A DNA stretch of 55,481 nucleotides from assembly GCF_009766005.1 (NCBI RefSeq), contig NZ_LMUK01000043.1, positions 108,994 through 164,474 of the forward strand, in the 5' to 3' direction. The notes under the pieces were generated by a model. The model ran no database searches. It had not been told where the DNA came from and saw only the letters and a list, made by a program, of their open reading frames with translations. Origin of the DNA: Bradyrhizobium sp. S69 (GTDB lineage Bacteria; Pseudomonadota; Alphaproteobacteria; Rhizobiales; Xanthobacteraceae). Positions within the stretch are counted from its first letter, which is position 1, and each line of letters opens with the position of its first letter. Below are positions 43,588-51,361 of the stretch, one piece after another. The position numbers and the translations under genes are program-made.

Positions 43588-43615
43588 AAACTGCATCGAA
43601 AGAGAGAACCAAACA

Positions 43616-44221
43616 ATGAGACACAGACATTCAGATCACGACACCCGCGGCGGACCGCATCGGCGGGGATCATTCGAAGACGGCGATTTTCGCCACGAGC
43701 ACCGCGGTCGCGACCGCGATCATGAACATCATGGGCGTGGCCGGCACCGGTTTGTGCGCCGACCGGGGCGCATGTTCGACCATGGCGAACTTCGCCTGGT
43801 GGTGCTTGCCCTGATTTCCGAACGCCCCCGTCACGGCTACGAGATCATCAAGGAGATCGAGGACCGCGTCGCCGGCACCTACACGCCGAGCCCCGGCGTG
43901 ATCTATCCGACCCTGACCATGCTTGAAGAACTCGGCCACGCCACCGTGAGCGAGAACGCCGGCAAGAGGCTTTACGCCATCACCGCAGACGGCACCGCCT
44001 ACCTCGCCGCCAACAAGAGCACCGTGGACAACGCATTGCAGCGCATGCAATCGGTCAACACCGCGCATGGTGGCGGCCCGGCGCCGGAGATCACACGTGC
44101 GCGGGAAAACCTGAAGATGGCGCTTCGGCTGCGTGAAGCCCGCGGTCCCCTCACCGAGCAGCAGATCCGCGATATCGCCGCAGCGCTCGACGCCGCCGCG
44201 ATCGCGATCGAACGCAGCTGA
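43616..44221 (+). CDS. PadR family regulator with His-rich N-terminus (YqjI-like)
   Basis: A 201-aa repressor. The first 50 residues contain ten His (for example RHRHSDHDTRGGPH, RDHEHHGRGRHRF), followed by the PadR winged helix: LVVLALISERPRHGYEIIKE IEDRVAGTYTPSPGVIYPTL TMLEELG. Residues 120-200 are the helical dimerisation part. The arrangement equals that of E. coli YqjI, a nickel-responsive repressor of a ferric reductase gene, so metal control is plausible here. The next gene, a class II aldolase, starts 20 bp after the stop and could be co-transcribed. Paired palindromes lie before the start. Confidence 0.85.
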   Translation: MRHRHSDHDTRGGPHRRGSFEDGDFRHEHRGRDRDHEHHGRGRHRFVRRPGRMFDHGELRLVVLALISERPRHGYEIIKEIEDRVAGTYTPSPGVIYPTLTMLEELGHATVSENAGKRLYAITADGTAYLAANKSTVDNALQRMQSVNTAHGGGPAPEITRARENLKMALRLREARGPLTEQQIRDIAAALDAAAIAIERS

Positions 44222-44241
44222 CCGCTAGCCGGAACAATCCC

Positions 44242-44958
44242 ATGGCAGACCACGACCTGACGACGGCACTCACCGAACTGGCTTATGGCTGCCGCATCCT
44301 CCACATGGAAGGCCACGCCGACATGACGCTGGGCCATCTGTCGCTGCGCGATCCCGATGGACGCGGGGTGTGGCTCAAGCGCTCCGGCATCGGGCTCGGC
44401 GAGGTGCGCGACGGCGGAGATTTCGTATTGATCGACTTTTCCGGTAAACGGCTGTCCGGTGACGGACGGCTGCACAAGGAGTGGCCCATTCATACCGAGA
44501 TCATGCGGCGGCGGCCGGACGTCATCGTCGCAGGCCACAGCCATCCATTCCACGCCACCGCGTTCTCGGCGATCGAGGTCGAATTGGCCGCCGTCACCAA
44601 CGAGGCGGTGTATCTCGGCGGCGTGCCTTCCCGCTTCAGCGAAACCACCGGCCTGATCGATACGCCCTCGCTTGGCGAAAGCCTCGCCGATGCGCTGGGC
44701 GGCGCGTCGACCGTGCTGATGCAAAATCACGGCATTTGCTTTGTCGGGCGGGATATCGCTTCCGCTGTCATGATGGGCCTGTTCCTGGAGCGGGCCTGCC
44801 GGTCGCAACTCGCATTGCTCGCGACCGGGCTCGCCTACACCGCGACGGCGCCCGGGGAGCTTGCGCAAAAGCATGATGAAATCTTCGACCCCGGATTGAT
44901 CGAAACCTTCTGGGCCTTTTTCAAACGACGGGCCGATCGGGTACATAATTTGCACTGA
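44242..44958 (+). CDS. Class II aldolase/adducin family protein
   Basis: A 238-aa protein of the fuculose-phosphate aldolase fold. Zinc-binding residues are in AGHSHPFHA (His-x-His) and MQNHGICFVG; MEGHADMTLGHLSLRDPDGR and HKEWPIHTEIMRRRPDVIVA are the usual family blocks. These enzymes cleave or epimerise sugar phosphates, or act as decarboxylating or dehydrating variants, with a divalent metal. Substrate unknown. It starts 20 bp after the PadR gene and 38 bp before an MFS gene, so the three may share a transcript. Confidence 0.87.
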   Translation: MADHDLTTALTELAYGCRILHMEGHADMTLGHLSLRDPDGRGVWLKRSGIGLGEVRDGGDFVLIDFSGKRLSGDGRLHKEWPIHTEIMRRRPDVIVAGHSHPFHATAFSAIEVELAAVTNEAVYLGGVPSRFSETTGLIDTPSLGESLADALGGASTVLMQNHGICFVGRDIASAVMMGLFLERACRSQLALLATGLAYTATAPGELAQKHDEIFDPGLIETFWAFFKRRADRVHNLH

Positions 44959-44996
44959 TCGGAAACCCGCATTATCAAAAAGAAACAACAAGACAG

Positions 44997-46265
44997 ATGA
45001 CAAACTCCGCTGCCTCCGCGCGCTCACCAGCGCCTTCGCTTGCTCCCACTCCTGCGCCCTCACCCGCGCCTCCTCCCACGGAACACAACGTGTTCCTCAA
45101 GATGCTGCCGATCGCGTCGGCGGTGTTTGTCGGCTTCCTCACCATCGGGCTGCCGTTGCCGGTGTTGCCGTTGCACCTGCACTTCACGCTCGGCCTGAGC
45201 CCCGTGATCGTCGGCGTTGTGGTTGGCGCGCAATTCGCCGCGGCGTTGCTGTCGCGGGCATGGGCGGGCGGCTTCGCCGATGTCAGCGGCGCCAAGCGCG
45301 CCATGATGATCGGCCTTGTGATCGCGGCGATCTCCGGCTTGGCCTATCTCGCATCGCTGGCTTTCATCGCGAGCCCGGTGATCTCGCTCGGCGTACTCCT
45401 GATCGGCCGCGTCCTGCTCGGCTGCGGCGAGAGCCTGATCATCACGGGGGCCCTGAGCTGGGGCCTTGGCCTGGTCGGCCCGCAACATGCCGGCAAGGTC
45501 ATGGCGTGGGTCGGAATCGCGATGTACGCCGCCTATGCCATCGGCGCACCGCTCGGTACGCTGATTTATGACCCCTATGGCTTTGTCGGCATCGCCATCG
45601 GAACTACGATCATTCCACTGCTAGGGTTGGCCGTGGTGCTGCCCGCGCGCGCGCCACCGGCATCCTCGGCGCGTCGCATGCCATTCTACAAGGTATTGGG
45701 AACGGTGTGGATGCCGGGATTGGGGCTGCTGCTGTGCGGTGTCGGCCTCGGCGTTATCACAACCTTCGCCGCATTGTTGTTCGTCGCCAGGAACTGGGGC
45801 AGCGCTTCGCTCGCCTTTACCGCTTTCGGTGTCGCCTTCATCGGCGCGCGTCTGATGTTCGCGCACCTGCCCGACAAGATCGGCGGCGGCAAGGTGGCGC
45901 TGGTTTGTGTGCTGATCGAGGCCGCGGGCCAATTGATGATCTGGCAGGCCGACCACGTGCTGATGGCCTACGCCGGTGCCGCGCTGACCGGATTTGGCTT
46001 TTCGCTGGCGTTCCCCGGCTTCGGCGTCGAAGCCGTGCGACGCGCCCCGCCGCACAGCCGCGGCGCGGCGATGGGCGCCTTCATCGCCTTCCTCGACATC
46101 TCCTTAGGGATTACCGGCCCGGCCGCAGGCGCGATTGCCGGCGCCAGCAGCGTCGGTACGGTCTACCTCGCGGGCGCGGGCGCCGTCGCGCTCTCGGCCA
46201 TCGTTGCGGTGCTATTGATCGTCAACCCGCCGCGCGCCGCCTCACCGATGAATCAGCAGCGCTAA
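44997..46265 (+). CDS. MFS transporter (YfcJ/YhhS-like arabinose-efflux group)
   Basis: A 422-aa protein with a Pro/Ala-rich N-terminal extension (ARSPAPSLAPTPAPSPAPPP) before twelve membrane helices. Family features: FLTIGLPLPVLPLHLHFTLG, AGGFADVSGAKRAMMIGLVI, LLIGRVLLGCGESLIITGAL and a second-half FSLAFPGFGVEAVRRAPPHS RGAAMGAF. This is the YhhS/YfcJ (UPF0226) subgroup of putative exporters. The run of proline repeats at the N-terminus is unusual and could be unstructured. Overlaps the convergent exported-protein gene by 4 bp. Confidence 0.87.
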   Translation: MTNSAASARSPAPSLAPTPAPSPAPPPTEHNVFLKMLPIASAVFVGFLTIGLPLPVLPLHLHFTLGLSPVIVGVVVGAQFAAALLSRAWAGGFADVSGAKRAMMIGLVIAAISGLAYLASLAFIASPVISLGVLLIGRVLLGCGESLIITGALSWGLGLVGPQHAGKVMAWVGIAMYAAYAIGAPLGTLIYDPYGFVGIAIGTTIIPLLGLAVVLPARAPPASSARRMPFYKVLGTVWMPGLGLLLCGVGLGVITTFAALLFVARNWGSASLAFTAFGVAFIGARLMFAHLPDKIGGGKVALVCVLIEAAGQLMIWQADHVLMAYAGAALTGFGFSLAFPGFGVEAVRRAPPHSRGAAMGAFIAFLDISLGITGPAAGAIAGASSVGTVYLAGAGAVALSAIVAVLLIVNPPRAASPMNQQR

Positions 46266-46657
46266 CAGCCCCGGCAAATGCCCGTGAACTTGCTGATTTG
46301 GGGCCGGCCGCGGCGACGCGTTGGCGGCCCTCTTGGGACAACTTCATCCGCGCTGAATATGCGCTGTGACGCGCCCACGGTGGGCGCGACCACGCGTGAC
46401 GGGGGTGAGCCGATCGGTCCGTAGACAACCGGCGGCGGTGGCGTGTTTCTACCGAGCGGTGGGAGACTCGACGCGTTGCCGATGCCGCTGGGATCACTGA
46501 GCACGCGGGGATTGGCGGGACCGAACGGGATGCCGTTGATCGGCGAATTGCCCGCGCCTGCCGATCCCGCCGGCGGCGTAAGCTGCGCGTAGGCGTTCAC
46601 GGGTGCGAACAGGCTGGCCAGCAGCGGGATGAGCACAAGCGCCGAATTGCGGGGCAT
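46262..46657 (-). CDS. Small exported proline-rich protein
   Basis: A 131-aa protein with signal peptide MPRNSALVLIPLLASLFAPV (cleavage after NAYA). The mature part is Pro/Gly-rich (QLTPPAGSAGAGNSPINGIP, LPPLGRNTPPPPVVYGPIGS) without a known domain, and ends with two Cys (FTGICRGC). Its 3' end overlaps the convergent MFS gene. Function unknown. Confidence 0.55.
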   Translation of the reverse strand: MPRNSALVLIPLLASLFAPVNAYAQLTPPAGSAGAGNSPINGIPFGPANPRVLSDPSGIGNASSLPPLGRNTPPPPVVYGPIGSPPSRVVAPTVGASQRIFSADEVVPRGPPTRRRGRPQISKFTGICRGC

Positions 46658-46793
46658 CGAATTTTTCCCAGGCTGGAGGTTCCAGAAGGAATATGGGGTG
46701 CGGATTGCCGTTAGCCAGATTTTTCCTCGACCCGTCATGCCCTCGTCGCGCCCTGAAGCAGGTAAAGCGGTTCGCTATCGCGACCGTGCGGCG

Positions 46794-47315
46794 TTATTTG
46801 CATTTCGGTATCTGCTCTCCCGGCGAGCTTCGCATCGAAGCCGCGACATGGGACACCAGAGCGTCAAAGGCCTGCTTTTGCGCCGCCGGATATATGATCA
46901 ACAGGTGATTCACGATCTGGTCGTTGCACGACAGAATGGCTTTCCGATAGAAAATCATGTCGCCGCTTGTGCCGGAAATCACCACTTGGCGCGCGCTCGC
47001 CTTTCGATACGTCACGGTCTCGCCGTCGCGCGCGCGCTGCTCGTCCGCGATCAGCTCCGCCGCCGGCGCGTCGTCCGCATTGAGTATCCCGGATACCGTG
47101 ATGGTCGCGGCGCCATCGGGTGAAGTGAACGCCAATCCATCGTTGTTGTCCGGCTCCCGGCCGGCTTTCCAGTCCGACGGCACCTCCGCGCTGACGCCAA
47201 AACGCCAATTGCGATACGGACGATAGCCTTGCTCGGCGGAAGCCGGAGCAAGCATGGCGACGGTTGCCGTCAGCAGCCCAGCGCATAGCCATCTTCGGCA
47301 AAAACGACTCGTCAT
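46794..47315 (-). CDS. Exported hypothetical protein coupled to the TAXI gene
   Basis: A 173-aa protein, signal peptide SRFCRRWLCAGLLTATVAML, cleaved near ASAEQ. The mature part reads YRPYRNWRFGVSAEVPSDWK AGREPDNNDGLAFTSPDGAA TITVSGILN, a fold pattern seen in lipoprotein-like PsbP/DUF-type proteins (a surface 'SPDG' module), and ends with a Cys pair (LSCNDQIVNHLL, IPKCK). It follows the TAXI gene by 12 bp on the same strand, so both are probably in one transcript, TAXI first. A shared envelope role is inferred. Confidence 0.72.
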   Translation of the reverse strand: MTSRFCRRWLCAGLLTATVAMLAPASAEQGYRPYRNWRFGVSAEVPSDWKAGREPDNNDGLAFTSPDGAATITVSGILNADDAPAAELIADEQRARDGETVTYRKASARQVVISGTSGDMIFYRKAILSCNDQIVNHLLIIYPAAQKQAFDALVSHVAASMRSSPGEQIPKCK

Positions 47316-47327
47316 CGCGATGTTTCC

Positions 47328-48671
47328 TCAGCTCGGCGAACTGGGCTCGGCGCGCGGCTGCGCCTGCGCCGCCAGCGCCATGCGGCGGCGATGGATCAGA
47401 TTATCCAGCCGATGCGCCGCCGCGATCAAGGCGTGGGTTTCCGACGCGCTCGCGTCGCTGTCGGCCGATCTCGCCAGCTGGGCGTGAAGGATATGATCGA
47501 TTTCCTCTTCGATCGCGGCAAGCTCGGCCTCATCGTCGGTTTTCCGCACCCGCCCCGGCAGGCTGCACAGCGCGCCCAGCGTCGTTTGCGAAGGGTCTAG
47601 CGGACGCACCCCGAGAAAACGCCAGGCGGCGGCGAACACCGAGGCCATCGCGCCGAGCACCATCGGCGTCAGATAGATCGCGTTGCCGTAGCGATCCATG
47701 AAACTTTCCTGGGTGCCGTTGTAGAAGGCTGCCGCACCCGGATGCACCGCGAGGAAAGCATCGGAATCGGTGTCGGGCGCGGCAATCCCTGCCAGCAGCG
47801 GTTGCTCGCCGATCAGGTCGCGGCGGACACTCATCAGCTTCTTGGCGAGTTCGCCGACCAAACTGGCGCTCAAATGGCGGTTGGCAATCAGGTAAAAGCC
47901 AACCCGCAAGGTGGTGACGTCGTCGTCCGGCACCGGCGGCGCACCGCGCAGCGTGCCTTTTGGAATGTCGAAACTCTCATAGGGACCCTTGACGTCGGTG
48001 ATGGCGCCGGCGGAATCGATCGGGATCAAGACCGGCGCCGAATTGGGGCTTTCACGAAACAGGCTCTTGACCAGCGTCAGGTATCGCTCGGTCAGCGGTA
48101 GCACCATCAGCAATACGCTGACCTCCTTGGCCTGGATCGCGCGGCGCGCATCCGAAGGCACGACGTCCTTGAAGGTGACGTTGGCATGGCCGAGGTCATA
48201 TTCCTTCTTCAAGACCTCGACGACGCCGTGGTTGATTTCGCCGCCCACCACGCCAACGGTGTGGTCGCGCAATTTCGCAATGCTGGTGATCGGCGAGCCC
48301 GGCGGCGCCACGATCATCACCACGCCGTGCCCGGTCAGCGCCACGGCGCGGGCCTGTTGGAGATCGCCGACATCGGCCCGGACCACGGCGAGATCGGCGG
48401 TGCCGGCGTCGAACGCCTTGGCCGCATCGAGCACGCTGCCGGCATTCTCGACCTTGAGCCTGATCGGCGAGTCGGTGGTGGCAAGCCGGCCGGCGATCGC
48501 CGATGCGAGCAGCTTGGCCTGGCCGTCGAGCGATCCGACCGCGATGGTCAGCGTCTTCGGCTGCATGTAGTAGCGGTACGAGATCAGCCCCGCACCCGCG
48601 ACGATGCAAAACACGCCGGCGAGAAGAATGGCACGAACCCAGAATGGCAGCGTGATCTGCAGGTTTGTCAT
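47328..48671 (-). CDS. TAXI-type solute-binding protein anchored at both ends (second copy)
   Basis: A 447-aa paralogue of the protein at 30742-32157. Membrane helix 1 is AILLAGVFCIVAGAGLISY (about 13-31); the receptor domain contains LTIAVGSLDGQAKLLASAIA, DAGTADLAVVRADVGDLQQA, DHTVGVVGGEINHGVVEVLK and AAPDTDSDAFLAVHPGAAAF; helix 2 is LTPMVLGAMASVFAAAWRFL; a cytoplasmic tail (AELAAIEEEIDHILHAQLAR, AAHRLDNLIHRR) ends the protein. The motif PDTDxDAxLxxHxGAAAYxxGT just before helix 2 is shared by both copies. No TRAP permease gene is close. The exported protein gene follows at 12 bp. Confidence 0.85.
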   Translation of the reverse strand: MTNLQITLPFWVRAILLAGVFCIVAGAGLISYRYYMQPKTLTIAVGSLDGQAKLLASAIAGRLATTDSPIRLKVENAGSVLDAAKAFDAGTADLAVVRADVGDLQQARAVALTGHGVVMIVAPPGSPITSIAKLRDHTVGVVGGEINHGVVEVLKKEYDLGHANVTFKDVVPSDARRAIQAKEVSVLLMVLPLTERYLTLVKSLFRESPNSAPVLIPIDSAGAITDVKGPYESFDIPKGTLRGAPPVPDDDVTTLRVGFYLIANRHLSASLVGELAKKLMSVRRDLIGEQPLLAGIAAPDTDSDAFLAVHPGAAAFYNGTQESFMDRYGNAIYLTPMVLGAMASVFAAAWRFLGVRPLDPSQTTLGALCSLPGRVRKTDDEAELAAIEEEIDHILHAQLARSADSDASASETHALIAAAHRLDNLIHRRRMALAAQAQPRAEPSSPS

Positions 48672-48708
48672 GGCATCCGTTATGCGATCGATTCCGAGGG
48701 GGAGTGTG

Positions 48709-48978
48709 TCAGATATCGGTCTCGCCTGGCAGCGCCTTGGTTCGAAAAATCCGGCTTAAGGCACGAGAAACTCCGGCCAGGAATCCGAAATCCGCTCGGC
48801 CCCGGCGTGGCGGGTCTTCTGCGCCCGGCCGAACCGCCGGGGTTGCGGGGGCCGTGGAGGCGGCGATAGCGGCGGCCTTGGCCATGCGCCGTACCCGCTT
48901 GGCACGGCGGCCACGCAGATGGGGGCGGATTCGCGCCCACGACAAAGCGTGATACCGCGACCATGACATCGTCTTCAT
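48709..48978 (-). CDS. Small basic hypothetical protein (89 aa)
   Basis: ATG 48978 follows GGAGGCTTCA with ideal spacing; the frame is open to 48993. The product MKTMSWSRYHALSWARIRPH LRGRRAKRVRRMAKAAAIAA is strongly basic, then Ala/Pro-rich, and ends FRTKALPGETDI. No domain recognised. It stops 38 bp before the TAXI start on the same strand and could be the first gene of that transcript. Confidence 0.45.
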   Translation of the reverse strand: MKTMSWSRYHALSWARIRPHLRGRRAKRVRRMAKAAAIAASTAPATPAVRPGAEDPPRRGRADFGFLAGVSRALSRIFRTKALPGETDI

Positions 48979-49215
48979 TGAAGCCTCCATCATCCTCTCG
49001 ATCGTCCTTGCGATGATTGGTAAGAGGCAACGCGATCGCCGTTCGAAACGGCCCGATTACAAATTGGAAAGTGCGGCCGCACGCGCGATGGGCGTAAACG
49101 CACGTGCCCGATTCATTGCCGGAAGTTCACGAATGTTCATCGGCATTAAACCTCAGTAATGCGCCGAACCAAATTCCAGTTGGCCGCCTCCAACCGATGT
49201 TAGGAGGAGAACATC

Positions 49216-49566
49216 ATGAAACTTATTTCTGCACTTGTGGGTCTTACTGCACTTGGCGGCATAGCTCTCGCTACCGCTCCGGCAGCCGCGATGCCCATCG
49301 CCGTTCCCGGTCAAATGTCGCAAGCTTCAAACGTTGAACAGGTCAATTACGTCTGCAACGAATGGGGCCATTGCTGGCACCAGCACTATTATCGCGGCGG
49401 CACCTACCAATCGTCTTATTATGGCGGTTGGCATCACTGGCATCCGCGTTATTACGGCGGCTGGGGATATGGCGGCTGGCACCACTGGCACCCGCAGTAC
49501 TACGGCGGCTGGGGGTACGGCGGCTGGCACCACTGGCATCATTGGCACGCGTGGAATCAGTGGTGA
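49216..49566 (+). CDS. Small exported His/Trp/Tyr/Gly-repeat protein
   Basis: A 116-aa protein behind the perfect site AGGAGGAGAA, with signal peptide MKLISALVGLTALGGIALAT (cleavage after PAAA). The mature C-terminal 60 residues are iterated units of the form YYGGWGYGGWHHWHP (for example YYGGWHHWHPRYYGGWGYGG), rich in His and Trp. Similar 'HWH' repeat proteins are found in Bradyrhizobium; metal or heme binding is a possibility but not shown. A terminator with TTCG loop follows. Confidence 0.82.
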   Translation: MKLISALVGLTALGGIALATAPAAAMPIAVPGQMSQASNVEQVNYVCNEWGHCWHQHYYRGGTYQSSYYGGWHHWHPRYYGGWGYGGWHHWHPQYYGGWGYGGWHHWHHWHAWNQW

Positions 49567-49592
49567 TCGAACACGAGAGAGAAGGGATATGG

Positions 49593-49616
49593 AGAAAGGG
49601 GCTTCGGCCCCTTTCT
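49593..49616 (+). terminator. Rho-independent terminator with TTCG tetraloop
   Basis: AGAAAGGGGC (49593-49602), loop TTCG, GCCCCTTTCT (49607-49616), then TTTT. Perfect 10-bp stem directly after the His/Trp-repeat gene. Confidence 0.92.
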
Positions 49617-49776
49617 TTTTATCCGTTGCGGCTCGGGTCGGCGTGAACCCGGATGCTTTACGCCGCGACCAAATACCGGCGGGATCGACGCTACCGACCA
49701 GGTCCGCGTTGCTTTCCACGCTTTCGGCGCCCCGCCGAAGGCGCCTTTCACATCATCCGGATCAAGGGACAATGCA

Positions 49777-50136
49777 ATGCCTCATCGTGCCGGCAACTTG
49801 AAACGCGCCGCTCTGGCGGCTTGCCTTGTGGCCGGCGCCTCGGCTTCGCAAGCGCAGGACAACAAGGTCAGCCTGTTCAAGGTCGTGACCGTCAAGGACG
49901 AAATCGTGATTGGGCTCTCCGACGATGAGATGAAGGCGCTTGGCGGGTCCGACGCCAGCGCGGTCGCGCACACGCTGGCGCAAAAGGGCGACATGACGGT
50001 GTGGCAATATAACGTGCATCGCGGCCCGAACGGCGAATTGCAGCAAGCCCCGACCGCGAAAATCGGCTTGCTCGCCAATGCGTCGCTGCGCGTGGAACCC
50101 TATTCGACGCCCTACACCATCGTGCCGCATCAATAG
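49777..50136 (+). CDS. Small exported hypothetical protein (119 aa)
   Basis: Begins MPHRAGNLKRAALAACLVAG with signal cleavage after SQAQ; AAGGGA precedes the start. The mature protein (DNKVSLFKVVTVKDEIVIGL SDDEMKALGG ... DMTVWQYNVHRGPNGELQQA) has no membrane segment and a repeated V-x-V/I pattern suggesting beta structure. It belongs to a conserved rhizobial family without assigned role. Separated by 48 bp from the DUF3592 gene, perhaps co-transcribed. Confidence 0.65.
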   Translation: MPHRAGNLKRAALAACLVAGASASQAQDNKVSLFKVVTVKDEIVIGLSDDEMKALGGSDASAVAHTLAQKGDMTVWQYNVHRGPNGELQQAPTAKIGLLANASLRVEPYSTPYTIVPHQ

Positions 50137-50184
50137 ACGCGGCTTTCCGCTTAAAGATCTGCTTCTTGAAAATCATTGGATCCC

Positions 50185-51189
50185 ATGCTCGACGCCCATC
50201 AATTGCTGTGGACGCAAATCGCCGCGGGCGTATGCCTGCTGAATTTCGCTTGCCTGCTGTTCAGGCTTGTTCGGCTGCGCGGTGAGACACGTTCCGCCAG
50301 CAAATGGAGCAAGGTCGACGGCGTCATCGTCGCCTCCGAGGTTGATCAGCCGCAATCGCATTTGTCGGATGATGAGACCGATGCCACGCCCGTCATTCGC
50401 TATCGCTACCGCATCGACGGCAACGATCTCGAAGGCGATCGTATCGGGATCGGCGAGGTGCCGATGACGACGCGCATGCTGGCGATGCAGCAGGCCGCCC
50501 GATATCCGCTCGGCGCCCATGTCGATGTCTATGTAAACCCGAACAATCCCAAGCGCGCCTTGCTCGAGCCCCGGGCGCAGAACGATATCGCGGGGACAAT
50601 CGTTTTCGCCGTCGTTTTCGGCGTGATCGCGCTGGTCCTGACCGCGCATTCGATCGCGGGCCACGTGCTTTACGTTGATAATGGCGTGCCGATGTTCGCA
50701 TTCGCGCTGCCGGGTGCGGCCATTCTCGTCGCGATCCTGGGTGTCGTTTCCTTTGCGCGGACACGGTGGCTCGCCAACGCCAGCAGGCGATGGCCGAGCG
50801 TTTCCGGCACCATCACGACATCTTCCGTGGTCGAGGAGCAGATCGAGGACGACGGCGACAACGACAGTTCGGTGCGGCGGATGGTCTATCGTTATCAGGT
50901 CGATCTGCGCTACGCCTACCGGATCAACGCGCGCGATTATGTCGGCACATCAGCCGGCTTCGGCTGGACGGCGATCTACGGTACACGCGAGCAGGCCGAG
51001 ACGGCCGCGGGCCGGTACGCGCCGGGCGACAGCGTGCCCGTCTATTATGATCCGGATCACCCGGCGACCGCGGTGCTGGAGCCGGACAACCGGCAAGTTT
51101 CGTTCGCGCCGCTGATCTTCAGCGCCATTTTCGCCGTCGCCGGCGGCGGCATACTGGCGTTCCTGGTCAAGGTCGGCTTCGACCATTAG
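50185..51189 (+). CDS. Membrane protein with two DUF3592 units
   Basis: A 334-aa protein. Each DUF3592 unit consists of a strand-rich soluble part following a membrane helix: first KVDGVIVASEVDQPQSHLSD, YRYRIDGNDLEGDRIGIGE and DVYVNPNNPKRALLEP, followed by helices IVFAVVFGVIALVLTAHSIA and FALPGAAILVAILGVVSFA; then RWPSVSGTITTSSVVEEQIE, YQVDLRYAYRINARDYVG, PVYYDPDHPATAVLEP and a final helix. The two motifs YxNPxxPxxAxLEP are clearly homologous, showing internal duplication. Function unknown. ATG 50185 is preferred to TTG 50176. Confidence 0.8.
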   Translation: MLDAHQLLWTQIAAGVCLLNFACLLFRLVRLRGETRSASKWSKVDGVIVASEVDQPQSHLSDDETDATPVIRYRYRIDGNDLEGDRIGIGEVPMTTRMLAMQQAARYPLGAHVDVYVNPNNPKRALLEPRAQNDIAGTIVFAVVFGVIALVLTAHSIAGHVLYVDNGVPMFAFALPGAAILVAILGVVSFARTRWLANASRRWPSVSGTITTSSVVEEQIEDDGDNDSSVRRMVYRYQVDLRYAYRINARDYVGTSAGFGWTAIYGTREQAETAAGRYAPGDSVPVYYDPDHPATAVLEPDNRQVSFAPLIFSAIFAVAGGGILAFLVKVGFDH

Positions 51190-51263
51190 GGCGTGACGCA
51201 CAACCGCTCCTGTTGCGATCTTCATGGATCGTGATCGCCAGCCGAGGCGTCTACGCCCTCCTG

Positions 51264-51291
51264 GTATGATATATTATTGACAGCATCATAC
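51264..51291 (+). promoter_or_regulatory. NikR-type operator before the nickel permease gene
   Basis: GTATGAT (51264-51270) and ATCATAC (51285-51291) form a perfect 7-bp inverted repeat; written as GTATGA-N16-TCATAC it is identical to the E. coli nik operator consensus. It overlaps both a TATGAT hexamer and a TTGACA hexamer, so bound repressor would block the promoter. The downstream gene is a nickel/cobalt permease, which fits nickel-dependent repression. Confidence 0.88.
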
Positions 51292-51361
51292 TCACCGTGG
51301 GAGTCTGGCCGCACGCCAACGCATGACATCGGCGCGCGACGCCCCCACGAAGACAGGCCAC

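Noticed and set aside
43616..43780. His-rich start of the PadR protein as a separate metal-binding peptide
   Set aside because: It is in frame with and directly continuous into the PadR winged helix without a stop or second start.
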